Shown here piece by piece: positions 26,236-34,661 of a DNA stretch of 64,000 bases. Source of the stretch: JB111 sp049856175 (GTDB taxonomy: Bacteria > Actinomycetota > Actinomycetes > Actinomycetales > Actinomycetaceae); contig NZ_JBNDNA010000002.1 of NCBI RefSeq assembly GCF_049856175.1, forward strand, positions 1-64,000, written 5' to 3'. Positions within the stretch are counted from its first letter, which is position 1, and the number at the start of each line of letters is the position of its first letter. The notes beneath the pieces are model-generated. The model did no database searches, was not told the origin of the DNA, and saw nothing but the letters and a program-made list of their open reading frames with translations. Made by a program: the position numbers and the translations under genes.

Positions 26236-26251
26236 CTTGACGCAGGTCAAG
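26236..26251. promoter_or_regulatory. Crp/Fnr-type palindrome between HMA and regulator genes
   Basis: CTTGACGCAGGTCAAG is a perfect inverted repeat (arms CTTGAC and GTCAAG, four-base spacer). TTGAC-N4-GTCAA is the classic half-site layout of Crp/Fnr regulators. It lies 38 bases upstream of the Crp/Fnr ATG and 72 bases upstream of the HMA ATG, so it can serve both divergent promoters. Confidence 0.7.
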
Positions 26252-26288
26252 TCCGGGCGAGGTGAGGGGCGCCGGGTAGATTCCGGGT

Positions 26289-26972
26289 ATGTCCGAGCCT
26301 GATCTGTGCGTGGTCCGGGTCCCGATCTTCCAGGGGCTGACGCGCGCCGAGCAGGAGACGGTGGCGGAGGTCGTCCGACCCCTGCGGGTGGCCAGGGGCG
26401 AGACCGTGCACCTGCCCGGGCAGCCCGTGACCCGGGTGCTCGTGGTGCACAGCGGGCGGCTCAAGGTCAGTCAGACCTCGGCCAACGGGCACGAGCAGGT
26501 GCTGCGGACCGCCGGCGCGGGTGAGGTGGTGGGGGAGCGGGCCTTCCTCACCGGGCAGCGGTCCGAGGACCTCGTCGTCGCGATCGAGGACAGCCAGATG
26601 TGCGCGCTGGACCACGACGACCTCTCGGCGCTGCTCGGGCGCTACCCCGACATCACCCAACGGATCCTGCGCACGCTGTCCGATCGGCTGCACTCGACCG
26701 AACGGCTGCTGGCCGCGGTCACCTCCAGCGACGTCGGCGCTCGCGTGGCGGCCTACCTGCTCGACCTGCCCGTGAGCGTGCGCGACTCGGTGGTGGCGGT
26801 GCGGCTCCCGATGGCCAAGCAGGACATCGCGGGCTACCTGGGCACGACGCCGGAGACCCTGAGCCGGCGCCTGGCGGCGCTGTCCGACCGCGGGATCATT
26901 CGCCTGCAGGGGCGGCGGGACGTGGAGCTGCTGGACATCGACGCGCTCGAGGAGGTCGCGGAGCCGGGGTGA
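26289..26972 (+). CDS. Crp/Fnr-family regulator
   Basis: A 227-residue protein. Residues about 25-115 form a cyclic-nucleotide-binding-like beta roll (GRLKVSQTSANGHEQVL, GEVVGERAFLTG). Residues about 155-222 form the HTH: PMAKQDIAGYLGTTPETLSR. Only two cysteines (7 and about 103) are present, so an FNR iron-sulfur cluster is unlikely. The signal may be redox, heme, NO or metal. It is divergent from the HMA/P-type ATPase genes and the palindrome at 26236-26251 is in the shared region. Some actinobacteria have similar neighbours in metal and NO responses. Confidence 0.9.
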   Translation: MSEPDLCVVRVPIFQGLTRAEQETVAEVVRPLRVARGETVHLPGQPVTRVLVVHSGRLKVSQTSANGHEQVLRTAGAGEVVGERAFLTGQRSEDLVVAIEDSQMCALDHDDLSALLGRYPDITQRILRTLSDRLHSTERLLAAVTSSDVGARVAAYLLDLPVSVRDSVVAVRLPMAKQDIAGYLGTTPETLSRRLAALSDRGIIRLQGRRDVELLDIDALEEVAEPG

Positions 26973-27031
26973 GGGTGAGCCGGTGGTGGATCACTCGGGT
27001 GTGGTGGTGCGCCGTCGTGCGGGGTCGGGGC

Positions 27032-27048
27032 CAGGTAAGGCTTGCCTG
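27032..27048. promoter_or_regulatory. DtxR/IdeR-type iron box upstream of heme oxygenase
   Basis: CAGGTAAGGCTTGCCTG is an almost perfect palindrome resembling the DtxR/IdeR box (AGGTTAGSCTAACCT). It lies 69 bases before the heme oxygenase ATG, where repression under iron-rich conditions would be expected, as known for hmuO in Corynebacterium. Confidence 0.6.
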
Positions 27049-27117
27049 ACCGGTGGGTTGACGACAGACTGTCAGCACACTTGATCGTGACGTGCCGTCA
27101 GCAACCCAGGAGCCCCC

Positions 27118-27816
27118 ATGGCCACCACCACCCAGCCGCTGTCCGAGGTCCTGCGGGACGCCACCCGGCCGCAGCACGAGCACGCCGAGACGCGCTCCTT
27201 CGTCAGCGACCTCATGGGCGGGCGCCTGGGCCGTGCGGCGTATGTCGACCTGGCCCGTCAGCACCACGCGATCTACACCGCGCTCGAGGGTGCGGGTGAC
27301 CGGCTGGTCGGTGGTGGGACAGGTGGTGACCCGGTGGCGGCGGCCTTCGTGCTGCCTGAGCTGCGGCGGGTGCCGAGCCTGGAGGCGGACCTCGCCACCC
27401 TCGCCGGCCCGACCTGGCGCAAGGAGCTCCCCGTGCTGGCGGCGACCGAGACCTACGTGGCGCGGCTGGAGGGCATCGCGGACGCGGCCACCTACCTGGC
27501 GCACGCCTACACCCGCTATCTCGGCGACCTCTCCGGCGGCCAGGCCATCGCGCGGATGCTCCAGCGCCACTACGGCATGACCGCTGACGATCTGACCTTC
27601 TACACCTTCACCGGGATCGAGAAGGTCAAGCCGTTCAAGGACCGCTACCGGGCACTGATCGACGACGCCGCGTTCGCGTCCGAGCAGCGCGATCGGGTGG
27701 TCGAGGAGGCCAAGGTGGCCTTCGACCTCAACGCCGCGGTGTTCGTCGCACTGGGCGAGAGGCACGTGGCCGCGGCGGAGGGCGGGCGCGAGACGGCGTC
27801 GTCGGGGGCGGCCTGA
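27118..27816 (+). CDS. hmuO: Biliverdin-producing heme oxygenase
   Basis: A 232-residue heme oxygenase. His20 in TRPQHEHAETRSF is at the same position as the axial histidine of HmuO. YTRYLGDLSGGQAIAR is the distal helix with GDLSGGQ. FYTFTGIEKVKPFKDRYR follows. It opens heme to biliverdin, CO and Fe(II) and supplies iron from host-derived or environmental heme. A DtxR-like box lies upstream. It is monocistronic. Confidence 0.92.
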   Translation: MATTTQPLSEVLRDATRPQHEHAETRSFVSDLMGGRLGRAAYVDLARQHHAIYTALEGAGDRLVGGGTGGDPVAAAFVLPELRRVPSLEADLATLAGPTWRKELPVLAATETYVARLEGIADAATYLAHAYTRYLGDLSGGQAIARMLQRHYGMTADDLTFYTFTGIEKVKPFKDRYRALIDDAAFASEQRDRVVEEAKVAFDLNAAVFVALGERHVAAAEGGRETASSGAA

Positions 27817-27862
27817 GTCGCATCCCTTACCTCGCGCGTCGGGACTCAGACCGTCTCTCCCG

Positions 27863-27940
27863 CTTCGAGAGGATGGGTTGTGTCACGAGGGGATGCCCTC
27901 TGCCCATCCTTTCGTGACAGAACCCATCCTTTCGATGAAG
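27863..27940. repeat. Palindromic intergenic element B, copy 2
   Basis: CGAGAGGATGGGTTGTGTCA and GAGGGGATG on the left face CATCCTTTCGTGACAGAACC and CATCCTTTCGATG on the right. It lies between convergent hmuO and the O-antigen-ligase-like gene. Confidence 0.7.
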
Positions 27941-28009
27941 TGGTGGGGCTGCGGAGGAGGTGGATGGGGCTGAGCGGGGTACGTGGCCGGTCGGACAGTG
28001 GGCGCGTGG

Positions 28010-29272
28010 TCAAGCAGGTCGGTGGTGCGGGGCCGAGGCCCAGCCGAGGACGAGGCCCGCGGCCAGCGTGACGGGCGGGAACTCGTAGAGGTGGTCGATC
28101 ATCGAGTGCACCGCCAGCGCGGTCCAGGCCGTGGTGGCCACGAGCGCCGCGCGACCTCCGCGTTGCGCCCCGACGGCCAGGCCTGCCGCGAGCAGCCCTG
28201 CCAGCAGCAGGACGCCGACCAGGCCGAGCTCGGCGGCGACCTGCAGGACCGAGGAGTGCACCTCGGACAGGTCGGCGCGCGTGGCGGCGATCGGTGAGGA
28301 CGCGGCGAAGGAGCCCGGGCCCGAGCCGGTCAGCGGACGCTGCGACCACAGCTCGAGGGCGTCGACCCACAGGGCGTGCCGGGCACCGCTGAGGCTGCCG
28401 GAGGTCGACAGCCACGTGGGCCAGGTCGACAGGCCGCCGAGCCAGGTGACGACGGCGGCCGCCACCGCGATGACGGCACCACCGGCGATGACCAGGGTGC
28501 GCGGGGCGGTCAGACGGCGTCGGGACGGCAGGTCGCGGCGGACGAGCGCGAGGGTGAGGACGAGCGCGAGAACGACGACGAGCACGCCGGCAGCCTGGGC
28601 GCGACCCGCGAGGAGCACGCCGAGCACGACGGCGACGAGCGTCGGGACGGGCAGCGTGAGGTGGGTGACGCGGGTCGGTGCGAGGGTGTCTGGTTCGTGC
28701 CGCTCGTTGCTCAGCGCGAGCAGACCGGCCAGGGCGACGAGCTGGAGGCCGAACGCCGCCTGGGCGTTGGCGTAGAACGGGACGAGCAGGGCCAGGCCGG
28801 CGACGAGCGCGACGGCGGCGCTCAGGTGCGTGGTGGTGACCCCTCGTCGGGGAGCTGGTGCGTCGGTGGTGTCGTCGTCGGGGGAGCGACTGGGGTCGAC
28901 GTGCGTGGAACGTGAGGCGAGCACCCGCCCCGCCGCGACGCCGGCGAGGATGACGACCGGCGCGATGAGGAAGGGCAGGGCGTCGGCGGACGGGCCGCCG
29001 TGGGCGAGCGAAGCGATCGCCGTGTATCCGAGCCACAGCGCGACCGCGAGCACCAGCAGGAGGTCGGCGCGCGAGTCCAGGCCGAGGTGGGACAGGCCAC
29101 GACGGGCGGAGCGCTCGGCGGCGGCGAGGCGGGAGCGGGCGGTGGACTGGGAGGTCGCGCCGGTGCGCCGCTCGGCAGAGGACAGGTCTGCGCGGGAGCT
29201 GTCACCGGTGCGCGGCTCGCTCGGTGCGGAGTCCTCGGACCGGGGGAGTCCATGAGGCGCGTGTGGGGGCAC
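28010..29272 (-). CDS. O-antigen-ligase-like membrane protein, paralogue of 10116-11180
   Basis: About 420 residues from the GTG at 29272 (start approximate). A long polar, Ser/Arg-rich N-terminus is followed by many hydrophobic helices. FYANAQAAFG, SGARHALWVDALELW, GSGPGSF, LSEVHSSVLQVAAELG and AVHSMIDHLYEFPP are shared with the gene at 10116-11180, showing a paralogous pair. These proteins transfer or polymerise glycans outside the membrane. It stands alone here, without glycosyltransferases beside it. Confidence 0.78.
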   Translation of the reverse strand: MPPHAPHGLPRSEDSAPSEPRTGDSSRADLSSAERRTGATSQSTARSRLAAAERSARRGLSHLGLDSRADLLLVLAVALWLGYTAIASLAHGGPSADALPFLIAPVVILAGVAAGRVLASRSTHVDPSRSPDDDTTDAPAPRRGVTTTHLSAAVALVAGLALLVPFYANAQAAFGLQLVALAGLLALSNERHEPDTLAPTRVTHLTLPVPTLVAVVLGVLLAGRAQAAGVLVVVLALVLTLALVRRDLPSRRRLTAPRTLVIAGGAVIAVAAAVVTWLGGLSTWPTWLSTSGSLSGARHALWVDALELWSQRPLTGSGPGSFAASSPIAATRADLSEVHSSVLQVAAELGLVGVLLLAGLLAAGLAVGAQRGGRAALVATTAWTALAVHSMIDHLYEFPPVTLAAGLVLGWASAPHHRPA

Positions 29273-29434
29273 GTAGGACGACGCTAGCGAAGTCGGGCAA
29301 CGCGGGGGTGACGGGAGATCGTCCGTGAACGCGCGGTCGAGATCGCTCGACGTCTGTGGCCGCCACCCGCGGAGCCGGTGTATCTGGCGCCAGGGGCCGC
29401 ATCCGCACACCTTGGTTCTGCCACACTCACCAGG

Positions 29435-30532
29435 ATGCGCGCGAGGGCATGGATGGTGGGCGCAGCGGTCGTCGGCGTCGTCGGTGCCGGGCTGTTCCGG
29501 CCCGTGCGCTTCCCGCGGCCGGGCGGCCCGTTCGGGGTCGGCACGACGAGCCGGCACTGGGTGGATCGCACCAGGACCGAGATCCTCTCGTCCGAACCGG
29601 GCGAGGTCCGCGAGCTCGTCGCCCAGGTCTGGTACCCGACGACGGCGAGCCGCGGGGAGCGAAGCATCTACCTGGCCGATGCGCCCGACGTGTTCGCCTC
29701 ACTCCTCCAGGCGCTGGGGGAGGTGACCGGTGGCCGCACATCGCCACCGTTCTTCCTCTTTCGCAAGCTCGCGCGATCGCGGACGAACGCGATCATCATT
29801 GCGCGCGTCGTGCGCGGGATCGAGCTCCCTGTGATCGTTACCGCCCACACGATCCTTGCCGAGGCGCTCGCGTCGCACGGCTACGTCGTCGTCGGGGTCG
29901 ATCAGCCCTTTGTCTCCGCACGCACCCGGCTGGCCGACGGCCGTGTGGTGAGGATGAGGCGGCGCGGGCATCTCTACGACGGGCTCGGCGAGGACGAGGT
30001 CATCGCGCACCTGGCGGTCGACGTCAGCGTCGTGCTCGACGAGATCGCCCGGGACCCGGTGCTTGCCCGGACGAGCAGCACGGGATCGGCCGGCGTCGTC
30101 GGGGTCTCCCTGGGCGGCACCGTCGCGGCGGCGGCAGCGCGGACGGACCCGCGGATCGCGGCCTGCCTGATGATGGACGCGGCGATGCCGGCGTCGGTCG
30201 CTGCCGACGGGATCCCGTGCGCTGCGCTGTGGCTGACCCGGCCCGCTGAGGATATGCGCCGTGAGCGTCGACGGGCGGGTGGTTGGCCGGAAGAGGTCAT
30301 CGAGAAGACCCTGGGGTCGATGAGAGCGGCGCTCGCACGTCAATCGCCGGGCACCGGGCGGCTCGTCAGCATCCCCGGCATGTTCCACATCGACTTCACC
30401 GACGCGCCCCACTGGTTCCCCTGGGCCCGCTGGGTCGGGCTGTCAGGTCCCATCGGCGCTCGGTGTGCGCACCGGATCATCAACCGGAGCGCCGAGTGCT
30501 TCTTCACGCGTGCACAGATCGGTGGTGGCTAG
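29435..30532 (+). CDS. Alpha/beta hydrolase of PAF-acetylhydrolase type, altered oxyanion loop
   Basis: A 365-residue protein from the ATG at 29435; a hydrophobic start (WMVGAAVVGVVGAGLF) may be a signal or anchor. The layout follows bacterial PAF-AH-like esterases: EVRELVAQVWYPTTASRG, PVIVTAHTILAEALASHGYV and VVGVDQPF, then the nucleophile elbow GVVGVSLGGT, and a late His in PGMFHIDFTDAP. In the family the strand before LAEALASHG carries an HG(x)GG oxyanion loop; here VIVTAHT runs directly into ILAEALASHG, so about seven to ten residues appear missing. Activity is therefore doubtful. An ATG at 29378 in frame is less likely. Confidence 0.75.
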   Translation: MRARAWMVGAAVVGVVGAGLFRPVRFPRPGGPFGVGTTSRHWVDRTRTEILSSEPGEVRELVAQVWYPTTASRGERSIYLADAPDVFASLLQALGEVTGGRTSPPFFLFRKLARSRTNAIIIARVVRGIELPVIVTAHTILAEALASHGYVVVGVDQPFVSARTRLADGRVVRMRRRGHLYDGLGEDEVIAHLAVDVSVVLDEIARDPVLARTSSTGSAGVVGVSLGGTVAAAAARTDPRIAACLMMDAAMPASVAADGIPCAALWLTRPAEDMRRERRRAGGWPEEVIEKTLGSMRAALARQSPGTGRLVSIPGMFHIDFTDAPHWFPWARWVGLSGPIGARCAHRIINRSAECFFTRAQIGGG

Positions 30533-30560
30533 GCGCGTCCCCGGGTGATCATCGCAGTTC

Positions 30561-30645
30561 CTTCGTCGAGAGCATGGGTCGTGTCTCGAGAGCATGGGCG
30601 CTAGCCATGGCCTCGACGCACCACCCATGGTCTCGGCGCGATGAG
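30561..30645. repeat. Palindromic intergenic element B, copy 3
   Basis: TCGAGAGCATGGGTCGTGTC and TCGAGAGCATGGG on the left face CCATGGCCTCGACGCACCAC and CCATGGTCTCGG on the right. It lies between convergent hydrolase and LacI genes. Confidence 0.65.
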
Positions 30646-30724
30646 TACGAGAGGCCAGGTGGGCGGGGGAGCGGGGCGCCCCGCTCCTGTCACCCGGGCC
30701 CCTCCGCCACCCACACTGACGCGC

Positions 30725-31723
30725 TCACGCCCGCCCGCGCGGCCCCGTCCACTGCTCGGCCAGCGGCACCTCGAGCCGCCGCGTCGGTGACACGGGGGCC
30801 TCACCGCCGAGCAGGGGCAGGAGCTGGTCCATCGCCGCCGCACCCAGGGCCTCGCCGTCGACGTCCACCGCCGTCGCGCCGGGGACCCCGACCACCTCGA
30901 CGGCACCGTCCGGCGCCGTGCCCTGCCCGAACCGCGCCTGACCACGGGCGATGAGCTCGAACAGCACGCCCAGCCCCAGGTCAGAGGCATAGGGGATCGA
31001 CACGCTCGCACCCGATTCCGCGACCGCCCCGGCCAGCGCGGATCCGGCGGCGAACGTCGCGGGGGAGGGGCCGAGCACCTCGACCTCCACGCCAACGGCC
31101 CGGGCAGCGGCGGCCACCGCCTTCGTGCGCTGGACGTTCTGCCACGACAGCTCGGGCCCGTTGAGGAAGGCGATCCGCCGGTGCCCGCCCGCCGCGAGCC
31201 GCCGCACCAGGGCCGCGAAGGCCGCCGCCGTGTCCGCCGCCACCGACGGGATCCCGTCGATCTCCCGGTCCACCAGCACGCTCGGCTTGAGCGCGCACGC
31301 CCGCCGCACGAGGTCGTCCGCGCCGCGCGGCGCCACGACGATCATGCCGTCGACCTGCGCGGCCAGCTGCTCGAAGCGGGCGCGTTCGTCCTCGTCCTCC
31401 ATCGGGTGCACCGCCACCGTCAGGTGCAGGTCGGCGGCCTCGGCCCGCGCGTGCGCACCGGCGATGATCGGCGTGAAGAAGGCGTTGTGCAGGGTCGGGA
31501 CCAGCAGGGGCACGATCCCGGTCCGCCCGCGCGCGAGCAGCTGCGCCCCGCGGTTGGGCACGAAGCGGAGCTCGGCGGCCGCCGCCTGCACCCGCTCGAC
31601 GGTCGCCGGTGCCACGAGGTCGGGCCGGTTGAGCGCCCGTGACGCCGTCGCCTTCGACACCCGTGCACGGGCCGCGACATCGTTGAGCGTGGCCACCGGC
31701 GCCCCTTTCTGTCCTCCGGTCAT
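30725..31723 (-). CDS. LacI/GalR-family regulator
   Basis: A 332-residue regulator. ATLNDVAARARVSKATASRALN is the HTH with a hinge helix ending ELRFVPNRGAQLLARGRTG. A periplasmic-binding-like effector domain follows (GIVPLLVPTLHNAFFTPIIAGA, VDGMIVVAPRGAD). The ATG at 31723 has GGGAGG five bases upstream; a GTG 27 bases later is an alternative. It is divergent from a PotABCD-like transport operon, with a doubled palindromic operator between, so it probably controls it. Confidence 0.92.
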   Translation of the reverse strand: MTGGQKGAPVATLNDVAARARVSKATASRALNRPDLVAPATVERVQAAAAELRFVPNRGAQLLARGRTGIVPLLVPTLHNAFFTPIIAGAHARAEAADLHLTVAVHPMEDEDERARFEQLAAQVDGMIVVAPRGADDLVRRACALKPSVLVDREIDGIPSVAADTAAAFAALVRRLAAGGHRRIAFLNGPELSWQNVQRTKAVAAAARAVGVEVEVLGPSPATFAAGSALAGAVAESGASVSIPYASDLGLGVLFELIARGQARFGQGTAPDGAVEVVGVPGATAVDVDGEALGAAAMDQLLPLLGGEAPVSPTRRLEVPLAEQWTGPRGRA

Positions 31724-31796
31724 TCTTGCCTCCCGACGGCGAGCGGAAGCCTCTCGGCGTCGACAGGGACCGGATCGGTCTGTACTCTCCCACCGT

Positions 31797-31816
31797 AACC
31801 GGTTGTGGAACCGGTT
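31797..31816. promoter_or_regulatory. LacI operator, doubled AACCGGTT
   Basis: Two perfect 8-bp palindromes AACCGGTT (31797-31804 and 31809-31816) are separated by GTGG, within two copies of AACCGGTTGTGG. They lie between the LacI start and the transporter start, about 110 bases before the permease ATG. CG at the centre is typical of LacI operators. Confidence 0.65.
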
Positions 31817-31924
31817 GTGGTCAATCCGGTCGGACGGTCAGCACGCACGCCCGAACATCGACCGCACCACGGCACCACACCGGGACCGGCACCGCCGACG
31901 CACCGCACGAGGGAGGGACCACCG

Positions 31925-32752
31925 ATGCGCCACACGCGTGCCTCGACCGCCCTCCTGCTCCTGCCGGGCCTGGCCGTCCTGCTCGTCGGCTTCCTCGTCC
32001 CGGCCGTCGCGATGCTGCTCGCGCCGCCGGACGTCACCACCGGCGAGGTCCTGGCCCGGCTCGGGCAGATGCTCACCGACCCCTACGACCTCGCGATCAT
32101 CGGTCGCACCCTCGGGCTCGGCCTCATCACGACGATCCTGTGCATCCTGCTCGGCTTCCCGATCGCCTACCTGCTCGCCCGGTCGACCTCCCGCTGGGCC
32201 GGCGTGCTGCTCGCGCTGGCGATCTTCCCGCTCCTGCTCAGCTCCGTGGTCCGCACCTTCGGCTGGCTCGTGGTCCTCGGCTCGCAGGGCGCGATCCCGC
32301 AGCTCCTGCTCCGCCTCGGCCTCGTCGACGAGGCGCCCCAGCTTCTCTACACGCCGCTGGCGATCGTCCTCGGCCTCACCCAGCTGTTCCTGCCGCTCGC
32401 CGTCGTCGCCTCCTACTCCGCGGTCGCGCAGGTCGACCCAGGGCTCGACGACGCTGCCCGCGGCCTGGGCGCCGGCAGGATCCGCACGTTCTGGACCGTG
32501 GTGCTGCCGCTGTCCCTGCCGGGCGTCGTCGTCGCCTCGGTCCTCGTGTTCGCCGGCTCGATCACCGCCTACACCACCCCCTACCTCCTGGGCGGCTCGC
32601 GCGAGCGCGTCCTCGCCACGCAGCTCTACACCTACGCCAGCACGACGATCGACTGGGCCGCCGCCAGCGCCACCGCCCTCATCATGACGATCCTCGTGTT
32701 CGCGATCTCGGGCATCTCGGCCGTCATCGGCCGCAGGGGAGCGACCTCATGA
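31925..32752 (+). CDS. ABC transporter permease, PotB-like
   Basis: A 275-residue permease with several hydrophobic helices. SYSAVAQVDPGLDDAARGLG carries the EAA-type loop that contacts the ATPase. PotB type. Spermidine/putrescine-class transporters also carry other organic cations and small acids. Followed by the second permease with ATGA overlap. Confidence 0.9.
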   Translation: MRHTRASTALLLLPGLAVLLVGFLVPAVAMLLAPPDVTTGEVLARLGQMLTDPYDLAIIGRTLGLGLITTILCILLGFPIAYLLARSTSRWAGVLLALAIFPLLLSSVVRTFGWLVVLGSQGAIPQLLLRLGLVDEAPQLLYTPLAIVLGLTQLFLPLAVVASYSAVAQVDPGLDDAARGLGAGRIRTFWTVVLPLSLPGVVVASVLVFAGSITAYTTPYLLGGSRERVLATQLYTYASTTIDWAAASATALIMTILVFAISGISAVIGRRGATS

Positions 32753-33546
32753 ACACCCGACGCCCCGTCGCCGCGGCCCTCGCGGTCCTCGGCTACATCG
32801 TGATGATCGTGCCGATCCTGTTCGTCGTCGTCACGGCGTTCAGCTCCGGCAGCACGCTCCGGTTCCCGCCCGAGGGCTGGTCGCTGCGCTGGTTCGAGGA
32901 GGCGGTGACGTACGCGCCGTTCATGACCTCGCTCGTGTCCAGCCTCCAGCTCGCGCTGCTCGCCACCCTCATCGCGCTCGCCCTGGGCGTGCCGGTCACG
33001 CTCGCCATCCACCGCGGCCGCCTGCCCGGCAAGGGCCTGGTGGAGGGCCTGTTCCTCTCCCCGCTCATCGTCCCGGAGCTGGTGGTCGGCCTCGCGCTCT
33101 ACCAGCAGCTGATGATCGGCCTCGGGCTCGGCAACTTCGAGACCCTCCTGTTCGGCCACACGGTGCTGATGTTCCCCTACGCCGTGCGCGTGACGGGCGC
33201 GTCGCTGGCCCTCATCGACCCGGCCGCCGAGGAGGCCGCCCGCGGGCTCGGCGCGGGGCCCGTGCGCACCTTCTTCACCGTCACGCTGCCGCTCCTGCGG
33301 CCGGGCATCATCTCGGCCGCCCTGCTCAGCTTCATCGCCTCGTTCAACAACGTGCCGCTGTCCCTGCTGCTGCAGAGCCGCGACTTCCGCACCCTGCCCG
33401 TCGTCATGCTCGATTACGTCCAGCAGAACTACACGCCCATCATCGCCGCGATCTCCGTGCTCATCCTTGCCGGCACCGTGCTGATCGCCATCATCACCGA
33501 GCGCACCCTCGGGTTCGCCAAGGTGTTCGGAGGGATCAACGGATGA
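32749..33546 (+). CDS. ABC transporter permease, PotC-like
   Basis: A 265-residue permease. The EAA loop is in AALALIDPAAEEAARGLGAGP-type sequence (IDPAAEEAARGLGAG). The start is the ATG overlapping the previous stop. The final residues overlap the ATPase start by ATGA. Works with PotB-like, PotA-like and the binding lipoprotein as one importer. Confidence 0.9.
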   Translation: MNTRRPVAAALAVLGYIVMIVPILFVVVTAFSSGSTLRFPPEGWSLRWFEEAVTYAPFMTSLVSSLQLALLATLIALALGVPVTLAIHRGRLPGKGLVEGLFLSPLIVPELVVGLALYQQLMIGLGLGNFETLLFGHTVLMFPYAVRVTGASLALIDPAAEEAARGLGAGPVRTFFTVTLPLLRPGIISAALLSFIASFNNVPLSLLLQSRDFRTLPVVMLDYVQQNYTPIIAAISVLILAGTVLIAIITERTLGFAKVFGGING

Positions 33547-34559
33547 CCGCCGCACAGCTCATCGGCGTGAGCCAGGTCTTCGGCGACTTCACCGCCGTCG
33601 ACGCCATCGACCTCACCATCCCCGAGGGGAGACTGACGACCCTGCTCGGCCCGAGCGGCTGCGGCAAGACCACCAGCCTGCGCATGCTCGCCGGCTACCT
33701 CGCGCCCACCTCGGGGACGATCCTCATCGGCGGGAAGGACGCGACGCGTACGCCGCCCGAGAAGCGCAACCTCGGCATGGTGTTCCAGTCCTACGCGCTC
33801 TTCCCGCACATGACGGTGGCCGACAACGTGGCCTACGGCCTCAAGGTCCGCCGCGTGGGGAAGGCCGAGCGGGCCCGCCGCGTGGCGGAGTCCCTCGAGC
33901 TCGTCGGTCTCGCGCACCTGGCCGGGCAGAAGCCCAAGAAGCTCTCCGGCGGCCAGCAGCAGCGCGTGGCGCTCGCTCGCGCCATCACCATCGGCCCCGA
34001 GCTGCTCCTGCTCGACGAGCCGCTGTCCAACCTCGACGCCCGCCTGCGCATCCAGATGCGCGCCGAGATCCGGCGGATCCAGGCCGAGACCGGCCTCACC
34101 GTGGTGCTCGTGACGCACGACCAGGACGAGGCCCTGGAGATGAGCGACGAGATGGTCCTCATGAAGGACGGCCGGATCCAGCAGCAGGGCGCGCCCCAGG
34201 AGGTCTTCCCGGCGCCCGCCAACCGGTTCGTCGCCGAGTTCCTCGGCTACGAAAACTTCCTCCACGCCCCCGACGGCGAACTTCTCACCGTCCGACCCGA
34301 GCACCTCCAGCTGGTCACCGAGTCGGCCGGGTCGGCCGGCGCGCCGACCGGGCTCGAGCTGTCCGGCACCGTCCTCGACGTGGCCTACCGCGGCGTCGAC
34401 GTCCTCGTCACGGTGGCGGCGACCGACCCGGCCGGGGAACGCGTCGAGGTCACCGCCGACCTGCGCGCCTCGACGGCACCGCAGTTCGCCACGGGCGATC
34501 CCGTGCGCGTGCTCGTGCCCGAGCACCACGTGGTCCCGATCGCGGCCGAGGCCGCCTGA
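33543..34559 (+). CDS. ABC transporter ATPase, PotA-like
   Basis: A 338-residue ATPase. Walker A is GPSGCGKTTS, the Q loop is MVFQSYALFPHMTV, the signature is LSGGQQQRVALARAI, Walker B is LLLLDEPLSNLDAR, and the H loop is VTHDQDEA. A C-terminal TOBE-like regulatory domain begins near residue 250. It powers the permeases upstream. Confidence 0.95.
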   Translation: MTAAQLIGVSQVFGDFTAVDAIDLTIPEGRLTTLLGPSGCGKTTSLRMLAGYLAPTSGTILIGGKDATRTPPEKRNLGMVFQSYALFPHMTVADNVAYGLKVRRVGKAERARRVAESLELVGLAHLAGQKPKKLSGGQQQRVALARAITIGPELLLLDEPLSNLDARLRIQMRAEIRRIQAETGLTVVLVTHDQDEALEMSDEMVLMKDGRIQQQGAPQEVFPAPANRFVAEFLGYENFLHAPDGELLTVRPEHLQLVTESAGSAGAPTGLELSGTVLDVAYRGVDVLVTVAATDPAGERVEVTADLRASTAPQFATGDPVRVLVPEHHVVPIAAEAA

Positions 34560-34661
34560 CACCTCTCGCCCGCCCGACGCCGCACGACACCCACCCCCTG
34601 CCCGACGCCGAAAGACCCGAGCCACCCGCCCGTTCCCGTGGCACCCGAAAGGACCCCTGAC

